Assembly: GCF_009900765.1 (NCBI RefSeq)
Contig: NZ_JAAABL010000034.1
Span: 1 to 43,750 of the forward strand
Direction of reading: 5' to 3'
From: Rhodovarius lipocyclicus
GTDB lineage: Bacteria; Pseudomonadota; Alphaproteobacteria; Acetobacterales; Acetobacteraceae
Length of the DNA: 43,750 bases
The position numbers and the translations under genes were made by a program. Every line of letters begins with the position of its first letter. Within the stretch, counting starts at the first letter, position 1. The notes under the pieces are model-generated. The model did not search any database. It saw only the letters and a list, made by a program, of their open reading frames with translations, and was not told the origin of the DNA. Positions 1 through 7,435 of the stretch are shown one piece after another.

Positions 1-143
1 TTGAGATGGTGATGCCTGGCGACAACGTTTCGATGGACGTGACGCTGATCGCGCCGATCGCGATGGATGAGGGCCTGCGCTTCGCGATCCGCGAAGGTGG
101 CCGCACCGTCGGCGCCGGCGTGGTGGCTTCCATCACGAAGTAA
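1..143 (+). CDS. tuf: Elongation factor Tu, C-terminal end (partial)
   Basis: The window opens inside this gene; 46 codons and the TAA stop at 141-143 are visible. The translated tail contains [16 protein letters not shown] and [18 protein letters not shown], the diagnostic domain III end of EF-Tu, the GTPase that brings aminoacyl-tRNA to the ribosome. It is followed by tRNA-Trp, secE and nusG, the usual order of one tuf copy in alphaproteobacteria. Only the last ~12% of the protein is present, so nothing can be said about the G domain. Identification is secure. Confidence 0.95.
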   Translation, partial: EMVMPGDNVSMDVTLIAPIAMDEGLRFAIREGGRTVGAGVVASITK

Positions 144-151
144 CCCCCTTG

Positions 152-186
152 CAACCGGCGCCCCCGAGTTTAGGGTGCGCCGGTTG
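152..186 (+). terminator. Stem-loop between tuf and tRNA-Trp
   Basis: A perfect 10-bp stem (CAACCGGCGC at 152-161, GCGCCGGTTG at 177-186) encloses a 15-nt loop just after the tuf stop. There is no strong U-tract after it, so it may be a weak terminator, a 3' end stabiliser or an RNA-processing signal that separates tuf mRNA from tRNA-Trp. Confidence 0.5.
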
Positions 187-198
187 TCTGGGGTTTCT

Positions 199-275
199 AG
201 GGGCGTAGCTCAATTGGCTAGAGCGCCGGTCTCCAAAACCGGAGGTTGTGGGTTCGAGACCCTCCGCCCCTGCCA
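199..275 (+). tRNA. trnW: tRNA-Trp (anticodon CCA)
   Basis: A complete cloverleaf is visible. The acceptor stem is AGGGGCG (199-205) with CGCCCCT (265-271). The D-arm has GCTC/GAGC, the anticodon stem is CCGGT/ACCGG (226-230/238-242), and the loop CTCCAAA gives anticodon CCA at 233-235. The T-arm contains GGTTCGAGACC-type sequence, the discriminator is G272, and the CCA end (273-275) is encoded. Its place between tuf and secE is typical of the group. Confidence 0.97.
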
Positions 276-342
276 CTTTCCCGCTGGCGCCCGGCCCACA
301 AGGCCGCGGCGCCGCATTGCTTGAGAGCACGAGGTAACTGGT

Positions 343-534
343 TTGGCTAAGTTCGATCCAGCGCAGTTTGTCCGGGAGGTGCGCACCGAAACGGCGCGTG
401 TCACCTGGCCGTCGCGCAAGGAAACACTGGTGACGACCGGTATCGTGCTGGCGCTCTCCGCGCTGGCGGCCGTGTTCTTCCTGGTGGTGGACCAGCTGAT
501 CCAGCTGGCCATGTCCTACGTGTTCCGCATCTGA
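343..534 (+). CDS. secE: Preprotein translocase subunit SecE
   Basis: This 63-residue protein has the short single-membrane-segment form of SecE common outside enterobacteria. The amphipathic stretch with VTWPSRKET (about residues 19-28), the conserved SecE motif, is followed by one hydrophobic helix at about residues 30-55. SecE clamps the SecY channel in the SecYEG translocon of the inner membrane. The start is TTG at 343, preceded by a GAGGTA ribosome site at 331-336. It sits 14 bases before nusG and is surely co-transcribed with it. Confidence 0.95.
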   Translation: MAKFDPAQFVREVRTETARVTWPSRKETLVTTGIVLALSALAAVFFLVVDQLIQLAMSYVFRI

Positions 535-548
535 GGAGCGTCCAGACG

Positions 549-1088
549 GTGGCCGATAAGAAGTGGTATGTGGTGCACGTCTATTCGGGCTTCGAAAAGA
601 AGATCGCCGAACAGATCCAGCACCAGGCGAATCAGACGGGCCTCGCCGACAAGATCGAGGATATCCTGGTCCCCACGGAGCAGGTCACCGAGGTGCGCCG
701 CGGCCAGAAGACCGAGACGGAGCGCAAGTTCTTCCCCGGCTATGTGCTGGTGAAGATGGAAATGACCGACGACACCTGGCACCTGGTGCGTGACACGCCC
801 AAGGTCACCGGCTTTCTCGGCGCCAAGAACAAGCCGACGCCGATCACCGAGGCCGAGGCGATGCGCATCGTCAAGCAGCTGTCCGACGATGCTGAGAAGC
901 CGCGCCGCCCCGCGGTGGTGTTCGAGGTGGGCGAGCAGATCCGCGTCACCGACGGCCCCTTCACCAGCTTCAACGGCACGGTGGAGGAAGTGGACGAGGA
1001 GAAGGGCCGCCTGAAGGTTTCGGTCTCCATCTTCGGCCGCTCCACCCCGGTGGATCTGGAATACGGACAGGTCGAGAAGATCACCTGA
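549..1088 (+). CDS. nusG: Transcription termination/antitermination protein NusG
   Basis: The protein has 179 residues. The N-terminal NGN domain begins [14 protein letters not shown] and includes [12 protein letters not shown]; the C-terminal KOW domain contains the [19 protein letters not shown] and VSIFGR elements. NusG binds RNA polymerase and links it to Rho or to ribosomal protein S10. The start is GTG at 549, with GAGGAG at 533-538 overlapping the secE stop as ribosome site. It is followed at once by a strong terminator instead of rplK, so the usual nusG-rplKAJL run is interrupted here. Confidence 0.96.
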   Translation: MADKKWYVVHVYSGFEKKIAEQIQHQANQTGLADKIEDILVPTEQVTEVRRGQKTETERKFFPGYVLVKMEMTDDTWHLVRDTPKVTGFLGAKNKPTPITEAEAMRIVKQLSDDAEKPRRPAVVFEVGEQIRVTDGPFTSFNGTVEEVDEEKGRLKVSVSIFGRSTPVDLEYGQVEKIT

Positions 1089-1096
1089 TCCAGCAA

Positions 1097-1119
1097 GGGG
1101 GCCGCGAGGCCCCCTTTTT
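1097..1119 (+). terminator. Intrinsic terminator after nusG
   Basis: A perfect 7-bp stem GGGGGCC / GGCCCCC (1097-1103, 1108-1114) with loop GCGA is followed by TTTTT. It lies eight bases after the nusG stop and ends the secE-nusG transcript. The convergent operon ends at 1132. Confidence 0.9.
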
Positions 1120-1131
1120 CGTAACGGCCGC

Positions 1132-1908
1132 CTACCGGTTCTTCCAGTCGGGCTTGCGCTTCTCCGCGAAGGCGCGCGGCCCTTCGATGTAGTCCTCGCT
1201 GTCGATATTGCGCTGCTGCGCCGGGTAGATGGTGCCGATCGCCTGCCGCAGCGTCGGCTGGTCCAGCCCCGCATAGACCGCCTGCTTGGAGGCGCGCACC
1301 GCCAGCGGCGAGCATTCCAGGATCTGCGCGGCCCAGCGCTTCGCCCCTTCCAGCGCCTGGCCTTCCGGCACTACCTCATTCACGAAGCCCAGGCTCAGCC
1401 CCTCCCGCGCGGGCACGCGGCGGCCGGTCAGGATCATGCCCAGCGCCTGCTTCTGCCCGATCATGCGCGGCAGGCGGTGCACGCCGCCGGCCCCCGCGAT
1501 CAGCCCCACCCGCGGTTCCGGCAGGGCGAACAGGGCGTTCTCGGCCGCGATGATCAGGTCGCTGGCCAGCGCGATCTCGAACCCGCCACCCATGGCGATG
1601 CCGTTCACCGCCGCGATCACCGGCTTGTCCAGGTCATAGCGCGCGGTCAGCCCCGCGAAGCCCGTGGGCGGGCCGGGGCGGCGCTTGCCGGCGGCCTGCA
1701 CCTTCAGGTCATTGCCGGCGCAGAAGGCGCGCTCGCCCGCGCCGGTCACGATCGCCACCCACAGATCGGGGCTGGCCGCGAATTCGTCCCACACGGCGCT
1801 GAGTTCCTCATGCGCGTCGGCATGCAGGGCGTTCATCACCTCCGGCCGGTTCAGGGTGATGATGCGCAGGCGGTCTTCATCCTGAACCTGGCAGTATTGA
1901 TGGGTCAT
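1132..1908 (-). CDS. Enoyl-CoA hydratase/isomerase (crotonase) family protein
   Basis: This is a 258-residue crotonase. It has the oxyanion-hole segments FCAGNDLK (62-69) and NGIAMGGG (102-109). The two catalytic glutamates of the rat mitochondrial hydratase (E144, E164) align with E111 in GGGFE and E131 in ALPEPRVG, spaced by 20 as expected. The C-terminus FAEKRKPDWK also matches hydratases. A true hydratase activity is therefore likely. It is the last gene of a five-gene operon; its ATG overlaps the stop of the DUF6285 gene. In an Lva-like route it would hydrate the 2-enoyl-CoA product to 3-hydroxyacyl-CoA. That role is inferred from context; the family assignment is firm. Confidence 0.92.
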   Translation of the reverse strand: MTHQYCQVQDEDRLRIITLNRPEVMNALHADAHEELSAVWDEFAASPDLWVAIVTGAGERAFCAGNDLKVQAAGKRRPGPPTGFAGLTARYDLDKPVIAAVNGIAMGGGFEIALASDLIIAAENALFALPEPRVGLIAGAGGVHRLPRMIGQKQALGMILTGRRVPAREGLSLGFVNEVVPEGQALEGAKRWAAQILECSPLAVRASKQAVYAGLDQPTLRQAIGTIYPAQQRNIDSEDYIEGPRAFAEKRKPDWKNR

Positions 1909-2213
1909 GGCGTGTCCTTCTTGATGGCGCGCGGGTCGCTGACGGCGCAGCGGGCGCGGAGTTCCTCGCGGATGGCGGCCAGCAGCGGCGCATGGGCCGG
2001 CTGGCCGGGGTCGGCATGGCCCGCGCGGATCATGGCTGTGGCACCCTCCAGCACGGTGGCGCTGGGCGGGCCCATGCGGGCCGCGATCTCCATCGCGCGG
2101 GCCACCATGCGGGCCTCGATCTGGCGCTCACGCGGCAGGGCGGGCAGCAGGCTCTCCAGCAGCAGGGCGCGGGCGGTGGCCAGCAGGTCGGCGGCGTCAG
2201 GGCGTTCCGGCAT
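1905..2213 (-). CDS. DUF6285 family protein (LvaB-like partner of the kinase)
   Basis: This 102-residue, mostly helical, Ala/Arg-rich protein has no membrane segment. The pattern LLATARALLLESLLPALP near the N-terminus followed by REIQ/ARM-type helices fits the small DUF6285 family, recalled as neighbours of APH-like kinases and acyl-CoA dehydrogenases. It overlaps the kinase gene by 17 bases upstream and the hydratase start by 4 bases downstream, so translation is coupled. In Pseudomonas putida the small LvaB works with kinase LvaA on 4-hydroxyacyl-CoA; the position here suggests the same role. Family membership is recognised from memory, not searched. Confidence 0.75.
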   Translation of the reverse strand: MPERPDAADLLATARALLLESLLPALPRERQIEARMVARAMEIAARMGPPSATVLEGATAMIRAGHADPGQPAHAPLLAAIREELRARCAVSDPRAIKKDTP

Positions 2214-3174
2214 CGGTCATCTCCAGCACTTCCCATTCCAGCGCGGGCACCATGTGGCCGGTCAGGGCCAGTTCCAGGCTGCGCTCCTGGCCCGAGATGT
2301 GGCGCAGCGCCTGGTCGGCCGCGATCACCGCCCAGCGGATGGTGGCGCCCAGCTGCCAGAAGCGCACGCGGGCGGGGTCGGGCGCCCAGCCGGCCTCGGC
2401 GGCGTAGCCCGCCAGGAAATCCGCCAGCGAGCCGATGCCCCCGGCCTCCAGCCCATCCTGGCCGAATCGCCAGCAGCGGGCGGTGAACCAGCCCAGATCC
2501 TCATACGGGTCGCCCCAGCCGGAGAATTCCCAGTCCAGCACGGCAGTGATGGTGTCGCCCTCGACCATCACATTGCCGCTGCGGAAATCCCGGTGCAGCA
2601 GCACCGGCGGCAGGGCAGGGGGGGCGTTCCGTTCCATGAAGCGCAGCCCCCATTCCAGCGCGGGGCGCGGGGTGCCGGCCGCGTCCAGCCGCGCGCGCAT
2701 CTCGGCGATGAAGTCGTTGCTGCCCAGGAAGGCCAGATCCTCACGCGGGGGGCGGATGCGGTGGATGCGCGCCAATTCCCGCCCATGCGCCGCCGCCAGC
2801 GCCGGGTTGCCGCCCCGCGCCGCCGCCGCCTTGGCCAGCGCGTGGCCGGAGGCCGTGCCCGGGACGCGCCGCATGACGAAGAAGGGCGCGCCCGCGACAT
2901 CCGCGTCGGCGCAACAGAACAGCGGCTCCGCCACCGTCACCCCGGCCGCATGGGCCGCGCGCAGCAGGGCGAATTCCTCGGCCCGGCCCCGGCTGACGGC
3001 GAGCGTCGCCGCATTGTCCGTGCGCAGCACCCAGCGTTGCGGGGCGCCGCCGAGCGTCGCCTCCACCCCCCAATTCTGCTGGATCGCGCCGCCCGAAAGC
3101 CGCGCCATGGACAGGATCTCGACCGGCGCGCCAGCCGCGCCGCTCAGCCAGCCTTCCAGCGCGGCCTTATGCAT
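2197..3174 (-). CDS. APH-like phosphotransferase (ACAD10/LvaA-type hydroxyacyl-CoA kinase)
   Basis: The chosen start gives 325 residues. The kinase fold is shown by VLLHRDFRSGNVMV (191-204), with catalytic D196 and metal-binding N201, and by VLDWEFSGWGDPYEDLGW (212-229), with D214 in the DFG position. The N-terminus SMARLSGGAIQQNW is typical of the phosphotransferase domain found fused to acyl-CoA dehydrogenase in human ACAD10/11. Those enzymes, and bacterial LvaA, phosphorylate the 4-hydroxyl of hydroxyacyl-CoAs. The ATG at 3172-3174 overlaps the end of the dehydrogenase gene by 8 bases. An upstream in-frame start at 3255 would add an Arg/Ala-rich stretch of no family likeness and is rejected. 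It is probably not an antibiotic-resistance enzyme. Confidence 0.88.
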   Translation of the reverse strand: MHKAALEGWLSGAAGAPVEILSMARLSGGAIQQNWGVEATLGGAPQRWVLRTDNAATLAVSRGRAEEFALLRAAHAAGVTVAEPLFCCADADVAGAPFFVMRRVPGTASGHALAKAAAARGGNPALAAAHGRELARIHRIRPPREDLAFLGSNDFIAEMRARLDAAGTPRPALEWGLRFMERNAPPALPPVLLHRDFRSGNVMVEGDTITAVLDWEFSGWGDPYEDLGWFTARCWRFGQDGLEAGGIGSLADFLAGYAAEAGWAPDPARVRFWQLGATIRWAVIAADQALRHISGQERSLELALTGHMVPALEWEVLEMTDAGTP

Positions 3175-4369
3175 CCGCGCCCCAGGTGAAGAAGTCGCGC
3201 CCGCGCGCGCGCAGTTCCTGGGCCAGGACCATGCGGTGCACCTCGCTCGCGCCATCCACCAGCCGGGCCTGGCGGGCGTAGCGGTACATCCACTCGATGG
3301 GCGTGTCCTTCGAGTATCCCTTGGCCCCCAGCAATTGCAGCGCGGTGTCGGCCGCCTTGTGCAGCGCGTCGGCGGCCACGATCTTGGCCATCGAGACCTC
3401 GCGCTTCGCGCGGCCGCCCTGGTCCAGCGTCCAGGCCGCGCGCATGGTCAGCAGGCGGGAGATGTCGAGCTGCAAGGCCGCCTCGCCCATCAGGGTCTGC
3501 ACGCTTTCGCGCGCGGCCAGGGTGATGCCGAAGCTTTTGCGCGTCTCGATATGCGCCTGCGCGATCTCCAGTGCGCGGCGGCCCATGCCGGTCCAGCGCA
3601 TGCAATGCGTCAGGCGGGCGGGGCCGAGGCGGATCTGCGCCATCTTCAGCCCGTCGCCGGGCTTCATCAGCACATTCTCGTCCGGGATCTCCAACCCGTC
3701 GAATTCCAGCTCGCAATGCCCGCCATGCTCCTCCGGGCCCATGATCGGGATGCGGCGGACGATGCGCCAGCCCGGCTGGTCCTTGTGGAACAGGAAGGCG
3801 CTGATGCCGCGCCGGTCGTCGTCGCTGGTGCGGGCCAGCAGGATGAAATGCGCGGCCTCTCCGGCGCCGGTGATGAACCATTTGCGGCCGGTGACGCGCC
3901 AGCGGTCGCCCACGCGCTCGGCCCGGGTATAGGTCAGGGTGGGGTCGCTGCCGGCGCCGCCGGGCTCGGTCATCGCGAAGCTGGATTGCACCGCGCCGTC
4001 GATCACGGGCTGCAGCCACCAGGCCTTCTGCGCATCGGTCGCCACGCGCTCCATCACCATCATGTTGCCGTCGTCCGGCGCCGCGCTATTGAAGGTGACG
4101 GGGCCGAAGATGGAGCGGTTCATCTCCTCATAGCAGGCGGCCATGCCGATGAAGGGCAGTTCCGCCCCGCCGCGATACTTCTTGGACTGCATCGCCCACA
4201 GCCCGGCCGACTTCACCTCCGCCCGCAGGGTCTTCAGCAGGGCGGGGCTGATATTCTCATGCTCGTCATAGCTGGCGCGCTCGGCTTCCAGCGGGATCAG
4301 CCGGTCCTGCACGAAATCCCGCACGCGGCGGCGGATGGCATCGAGCTCGGGCGGCAGGGCGAAATCCAT
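3167..4369 (-). CDS. Acyl-CoA dehydrogenase family protein (ACAD11/LvaC-like)
   Basis: The 400-residue protein contains FAMTEPGGAGSDPT and KWFITGAGEAAHFILLART, the FAD- and substrate-binding segments of the middle domain. The C-terminal element RYARQARLVDGASEVH carries the catalytic-base region in the form seen in ACAD10/11-type enzymes. In the Lva route the homologue LvaC acts on 4-phosphoacyl-CoA, eliminating phosphate to yield an enoyl-CoA. It lies between the SDR gene (11 bases upstream) and the kinase gene (overlapping), a two-gene version of the human fusion. The substrate is inferred from context only. Confidence 0.92.
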   Translation of the reverse strand: MDFALPPELDAIRRRVRDFVQDRLIPLEAERASYDEHENISPALLKTLRAEVKSAGLWAMQSKKYRGGAELPFIGMAACYEEMNRSIFGPVTFNSAAPDDGNMMVMERVATDAQKAWWLQPVIDGAVQSSFAMTEPGGAGSDPTLTYTRAERVGDRWRVTGRKWFITGAGEAAHFILLARTSDDDRRGISAFLFHKDQPGWRIVRRIPIMGPEEHGGHCELEFDGLEIPDENVLMKPGDGLKMAQIRLGPARLTHCMRWTGMGRRALEIAQAHIETRKSFGITLAARESVQTLMGEAALQLDISRLLTMRAAWTLDQGGRAKREVSMAKIVAADALHKAADTALQLLGAKGYSKDTPIEWMYRYARQARLVDGASEVHRMVLAQELRARGRDFFTWGADA

Positions 4370-4380
4370 GCGAGTGTCCT

Positions 4381-5121
4381 TCAGAGGCTGGAAACGGAGT
4401 GGCCGCCATCGACGGTGATGGTGCTGCCGGTCATGTGCACCCCGGCGTCGCTGGCCAGCAGCAGCAGCGGGCCGGTCAGATCCCCCGGCTGGCCCAGCCG
4501 GCGCTGCGGCACGCGGCGGATCATCGCCTGGCCGGGCTCGGAGGCGAAGAATTCCGCGTTGATGTCGGAGGCGATGTAGCCCGGCGCCAGGGCGTTCACC
4601 CGGATGGAATGCCGCGCCAGCTCCACCGCCATCTGCCGCGTCAGATGCAGCAGCCCGGCCTTGGCGGCGGTATAGCCGGCCACGCCGGGGATGATCCGTT
4701 CCCCCAGGATCGAGGCGATGTTGATGATGGAGCCGGGGCGCCGGTCGGCCACCATGCGCCGCGCTGCCTCCTGAGCCACCAGGAAGCAGCCGCGCAGATC
4801 CACGCCCAGCACCTGGTCGAAATCCTCGGGCGTCTGGGCCAGCACCGGCTTGGTTACCGCGATGCCGGCATTGTTCACCAGGATGTCGATGGGTCCCGCG
4901 GCATCGAAGGCGGCGGCGATGCTGGCCGGGCTGGTCACGTCCAGATGCACGGTGGTGGCGCCGAGCGCGGCCGCGGTGGCGGCCATCGCCTCCACCCGGC
5001 GGGCGGCCATCACAACCCGGGCGCCGGCACCAGCCAGCACCTGGGCGAAATGCGCCCCCAACAGGCCGGAAGCCCCCGTGACGAGCGCGGCACGCCCGGA
5101 CAGATCGAACAGATGAGACAT
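4381..5121 (-). CDS. Short-chain dehydrogenase/reductase (SDR) family oxidoreductase
   Basis: The protein has 246 residues from ATG at 5119-5121. The Rossmann motif TGASGLLG (15-22), NNAG (83-86) and the catalytic set S137, Y150, K154 (YTAAK) are all present. The C-terminus ITVDGGHSVSSL is the standard SDR end. It is the first gene of the operon, and a GAGGAAC ribosome site precedes the start. The longer in-frame start at 5316 would read through the intergenic repeat and is rejected. In an Lva-like pathway an SDR (LvaD) interconverts 4-oxoacyl-CoA and 4-hydroxyacyl-CoA; that role fits but is not proven. Confidence 0.9.
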   Translation of the reverse strand: MSHLFDLSGRAALVTGASGLLGAHFAQVLAGAGARVVMAARRVEAMAATAAALGATTVHLDVTSPASIAAAFDAAGPIDILVNNAGIAVTKPVLAQTPEDFDQVLGVDLRGCFLVAQEAARRMVADRRPGSIINIASILGERIIPGVAGYTAAKAGLLHLTRQMAVELARHSIRVNALAPGYIASDINAEFFASEPGQAMIRRVPQRRLGQPGDLTGPLLLLASDAGVHMTGSTITVDGGHSVSSL

Positions 5122-5219
5122 GGACGTTCCTCGTTGGGCGGAAGACTGCCCAAAGCGGAGCGCGGGTGCAACGCTTGCGCGGGAGGAGCTGGGGATGGCG
5201 CCAAAAGGGAAGGCAGGCT

Positions 5220-5441
5220 GGGGAAGGCTCTGCCTTCCCCAGACCCCATCCGCTGGGGAGATAAGATCTCCCCAGGCCCCTGCGAGGAGTTTGGGGACAG
5301 CGCCAATATTATCCAATTGATATTATTATATAAATTTACCGGAAAAACCTTCGCAGGCTCAGGCGCCGTCCCCAAACTGATAAAAAGTAGTGGGGGGTCA
5401 AACGCATCGCGTTTGACGAGGGGGAAAGTCATTTCCCCCTC
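5220..5441. repeat. Composite intergenic repeat, copy A
   Basis: This is essentially all of the 345-base gap between the SDR gene and the Bug gene. Outer hairpins have perfect stems: 5220-5228/5232-5240 (9 bp, loop TCT), 5253-5262/5266-5275 (10 bp), 5397-5405/5409-5417 (9 bp, loop ATC) and 5418-5427/5432-5441 (10 bp). The core 5288-5381 is bounded by GTTTGGGGACAGCGCC and GGCGCCGTCCCCAAAC, 15 of 16 inverted. Its centre (about 5305-5350) is extremely AT-rich. On the minus strand the centre aligns with copies B and D (GAAGGT-TTTCC then a T/A tract). This copy lies upstream of the SDR operon, unlike the others. Confidence 0.8.
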
Positions 5442-5466
5442 AACCTTAATCGCCAGCGCAGCCCCC

Positions 5467-6417
5467 TCACCCCGTCCCGATCCGCGCCGCGATCGGTGTC
5501 CAGCGTGCCACTTCTTCCGCCACATGCTGTCCTGCCGCTTCCGGCGACGGGTCGGGCCACAATTCCACGCTGGCCGTCAGCAGCCGTTGCCGCGTGGCAT
5601 CCTGTGCCAGGGCGGCCAGTGCCGCGTCGCGCATCTGCGTGTCCATACCGGGCGGTGCGCCGGGGCGGCTGAACAGCACCTGCCAGGCCGTCAGCGCGTA
5701 GCCGGGCACATGTGCCCCGATCGGCGCCAGCCCGGGCAGCAGGGCGGAGGGCGCGGGGCCGGAGCTGGCCAGCAGCCGCACCCGGCCATGGCGCGCCAGC
5801 GGCGCCAGCAGGGTGGGGCTGTCGATCGTGAAGTGCATCCGGCCCGCCACCAGGTCCTGCACGGCGTTCGCCGCGGTGCGATAGGGCACGACGGTGAAGC
5901 GGCCCTGCGTCAATTGCTTCAATAGTTCCCCGGCCAGGTGGTTGGTGGCGCCGGGGTTGGTGGCGCCGTAATTCGCGGCTTCGCCTTCGCGGTCCAGCCA
6001 GGCCAGCAGCTCCGGCACGTCCCGCGCGGGCACGGAGGGATGCACGGCCAGCGCGAAGGGCTGGCTGCCGACCAGCGCCAGCGGCGTGAAATCCCGCACC
6101 GGGTTCAGGGGGAAGTTCGGGTAGACCGCCTGCATCACCGGGTGGTTGTTGGTGGCGATGAAGAAGGTGGCGCCGTCATTCGGCGCGCGATGGAAGGCGG
6201 CCGCCCCCACCGTGCTGCCGGCGCCGGGGATGTTTTCCGGCACCACGGGGCGGCCGAGCTGGTTCTGCAGGGCCTCGGCCAGGATGCGCCCCACCACATC
6301 CGTCACCCCGGCCACCCCCACCGGGATGATCAGCCGCAGCGGCCGCCTCTCCTGCGCCAAGGCGGGGCTGATGGCGGGGGTGGCGAGGAAAGGCAGCACT
6401 CGGCGGGCGATGCGCAT
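5467..6417 (-). CDS. Bug/TTT-family extracytoplasmic substrate-binding protein (1)
   Basis: It has 316 residues from ATG at 6415-6417, with GGAGAG seven bases upstream. An Arg-rich signal peptide ends near PALAQE. The mature part begins RPLRLIIPVGVAG and has PGAGSTVGAAAFHRAPNDG, the PGAG-type ligand loop of Bug receptors, and VPYRTAANAVQDLVAGRMHF. These periplasmic proteins bind small carboxylates or amides for tripartite tricarboxylate transporters. No membrane partner (TctA/TctB) is present in the window, so it is an orphan receptor. It is divergent from the NMT1-like gene, 69 bases away. An upstream in-frame extension to 7302 is a shadow of that gene. Confidence 0.9.
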   Translation of the reverse strand: MRIARRVLPFLATPAISPALAQERRPLRLIIPVGVAGVTDVVGRILAEALQNQLGRPVVPENIPGAGSTVGAAAFHRAPNDGATFFIATNNHPVMQAVYPNFPLNPVRDFTPLALVGSQPFALAVHPSVPARDVPELLAWLDREGEAANYGATNPGATNHLAGELLKQLTQGRFTVVPYRTAANAVQDLVAGRMHFTIDSPTLLAPLARHGRVRLLASSGPAPSALLPGLAPIGAHVPGYALTAWQVLFSRPGAPPGMDTQMRDAALAALAQDATRQRLLTASVELWPDPSPEAAGQHVAEEVARWTPIAARIGTG

Positions 6418-6486
6418 GGGGCTCTCCGGCATTCCGTTGGGCGCCGACATGGTGCAGCCTGCGGGCTGGTCCAGAAAGGTGAAAAG

Positions 6487-7377
6487 ATGCGCCCGATCCG
6501 TCTGCAGGAAACCTTCCGCGCGGTGTTCTACGTGCCGTTCTATGCCGCGCTGGCACGCGGGGCCTATGCGGCGGAGGGGGTGGAGGTAACCCTGCTGGAT
6601 GGCGGCGAGCCCGCCCGCGCCAAGGATGCGGTGCTGGAAGGCCGCGCCGAGATCGCCTGGGGCGGGCCGATGCGCCTGATGCTGGCCCATGATGCCGACC
6701 CCGCCTGCCCCTTGCGCGATTTCGGCGCGGCGGTGCTGGGGGACCCGTTCTTCCTGGTGGGGCGGGAGGCGCGGCCCGATTTCCGCCTGCGTGACCTGGC
6801 CGGGCTGCGCTTCGCCACCGTGGCCGAGGTGCCGACCCCCTGGTGGGCCTTGCAGGAGGACATCCGCCAGGACGGGCTGGACCCCGACAGCCTGCCCCGC
6901 CACACCACCGGCAGCATGCAGCAGAACGCCGAGGCGCTGCTGAACGGCGACCTCGATGTGATCCAGGTGTTCGAGCCCTTCGTGACGCGGCTGGAGGATG
7001 CGGGCTGCCATGTCTGGCACGCGGCGGCCAGCCGCGGGCCCACCGGCTACACCACCTTCATGTCCACCGTGGCCAACATGCGCGAATACGCGCCGGAATT
7101 CCGCGCCATGCTGCGCGGCCTGGGCAAGACGCAGGACTGGCTGCACGCCACCCCGGATGCCGAGGTGGCGGCCGTGGTGAAGCCGCTGTTCCCGGAGCTG
7201 GATGCGGAGCTGATCCAGCGCTGCATCGCGCGCTACCGGCCGCTGGGGATCTGGAGCCGCACGCCGTACTTCCCGCCCGAGCCGTGGGAGAAGCTGGAGC
7301 ACGCGATGTTCACGGCGGGGGTCATCAAGCGGAAGCCGGGCTGGGCCGCCTGCGTGGACAATTCGCTGATGGAGTGA
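6487..7377 (+). CDS. NMT1/THI5-like substrate-binding protein without signal peptide
   Basis: The protein has 296 residues. It has the periplasmic-binding-like fold seen in SsuA/NMT1 proteins: FRAVFYVPFYAALARGAYAAEGVEV, then GRAEIAWGGPMRLML, then a GSMQQNAEALLNGDLDVIQVFEP segment. No signal peptide is seen at the ATG at 6487, and no upstream in-frame sequence supplies one. An AAGGTG ribosome site sits just before the start. The CCCFC motif of THI5 pyrimidine synthases is absent. It has no ABC permease or ATPase beside it. It could be a cytoplasmic ligand sensor, a THI5-fold enzyme, or a binding protein exported another way. Confidence 0.8.
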   Translation: MRPIRLQETFRAVFYVPFYAALARGAYAAEGVEVTLLDGGEPARAKDAVLEGRAEIAWGGPMRLMLAHDADPACPLRDFGAAVLGDPFFLVGREARPDFRLRDLAGLRFATVAEVPTPWWALQEDIRQDGLDPDSLPRHTTGSMQQNAEALLNGDLDVIQVFEPFVTRLEDAGCHVWHAAASRGPTGYTTFMSTVANMREYAPEFRAMLRGLGKTQDWLHATPDAEVAAVVKPLFPELDAELIQRCIARYRPLGIWSRTPYFPPEPWEKLEHAMFTAGVIKRKPGWAACVDNSLME

Positions 7378-7393
7378 ATCCGGGCTGATCGGC

Positions 7394-7426
7394 TATACTT
7401 CCCGCCAGGAATTTCGAATTTCTGGC
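7394..7426 (+). promoter_or_regulatory. Promoter -10 and palindromic operator of the GntR gene
   Basis: A TATACT hexamer (7394-7399) is followed by a 23-base odd palindrome (7404-7426) with arms GCCAG...CTGGC and AATT...AATT around C7415; nine of eleven pairs match. It also reads as a direct repeat of GAATTTC at 7409-7415 and 7416-7422. It covers the expected transcription start and ends ten bases before the TTG start. Autorepression by the GntR protein is the natural inference. No good -35 box is visible. Confidence 0.6.
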
Positions 7427-7435
7427 GAGGGCCCC

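Noticed and set aside
1132-1908. Suspected loss of one catalytic glutamate in the enoyl-CoA hydratase
   Set aside because: Re-alignment with the rat enzyme shows both glutamates (E111 and E131, 20 apart) in place.
2197-3174. Aminoglycoside phosphotransferase (resistance gene)
   Set aside because: The APH fold is present, but operon partners and the N-terminal pattern fit acyl-CoA-linked kinases of the ACAD10/LvaA type.
1477-3189. Plus-strand frame of 570 codons opposite hydratase, DUF6285 and kinase genes
   Set aside because: Same reason: a GC-driven shadow; the minus-strand genes have clear motifs and overlaps.
5220-5441. CRISPR array in the hairpin-rich gap
   Set aside because: No regularly spaced direct repeats with unique spacers and no cas genes; the units are inverted repeats.
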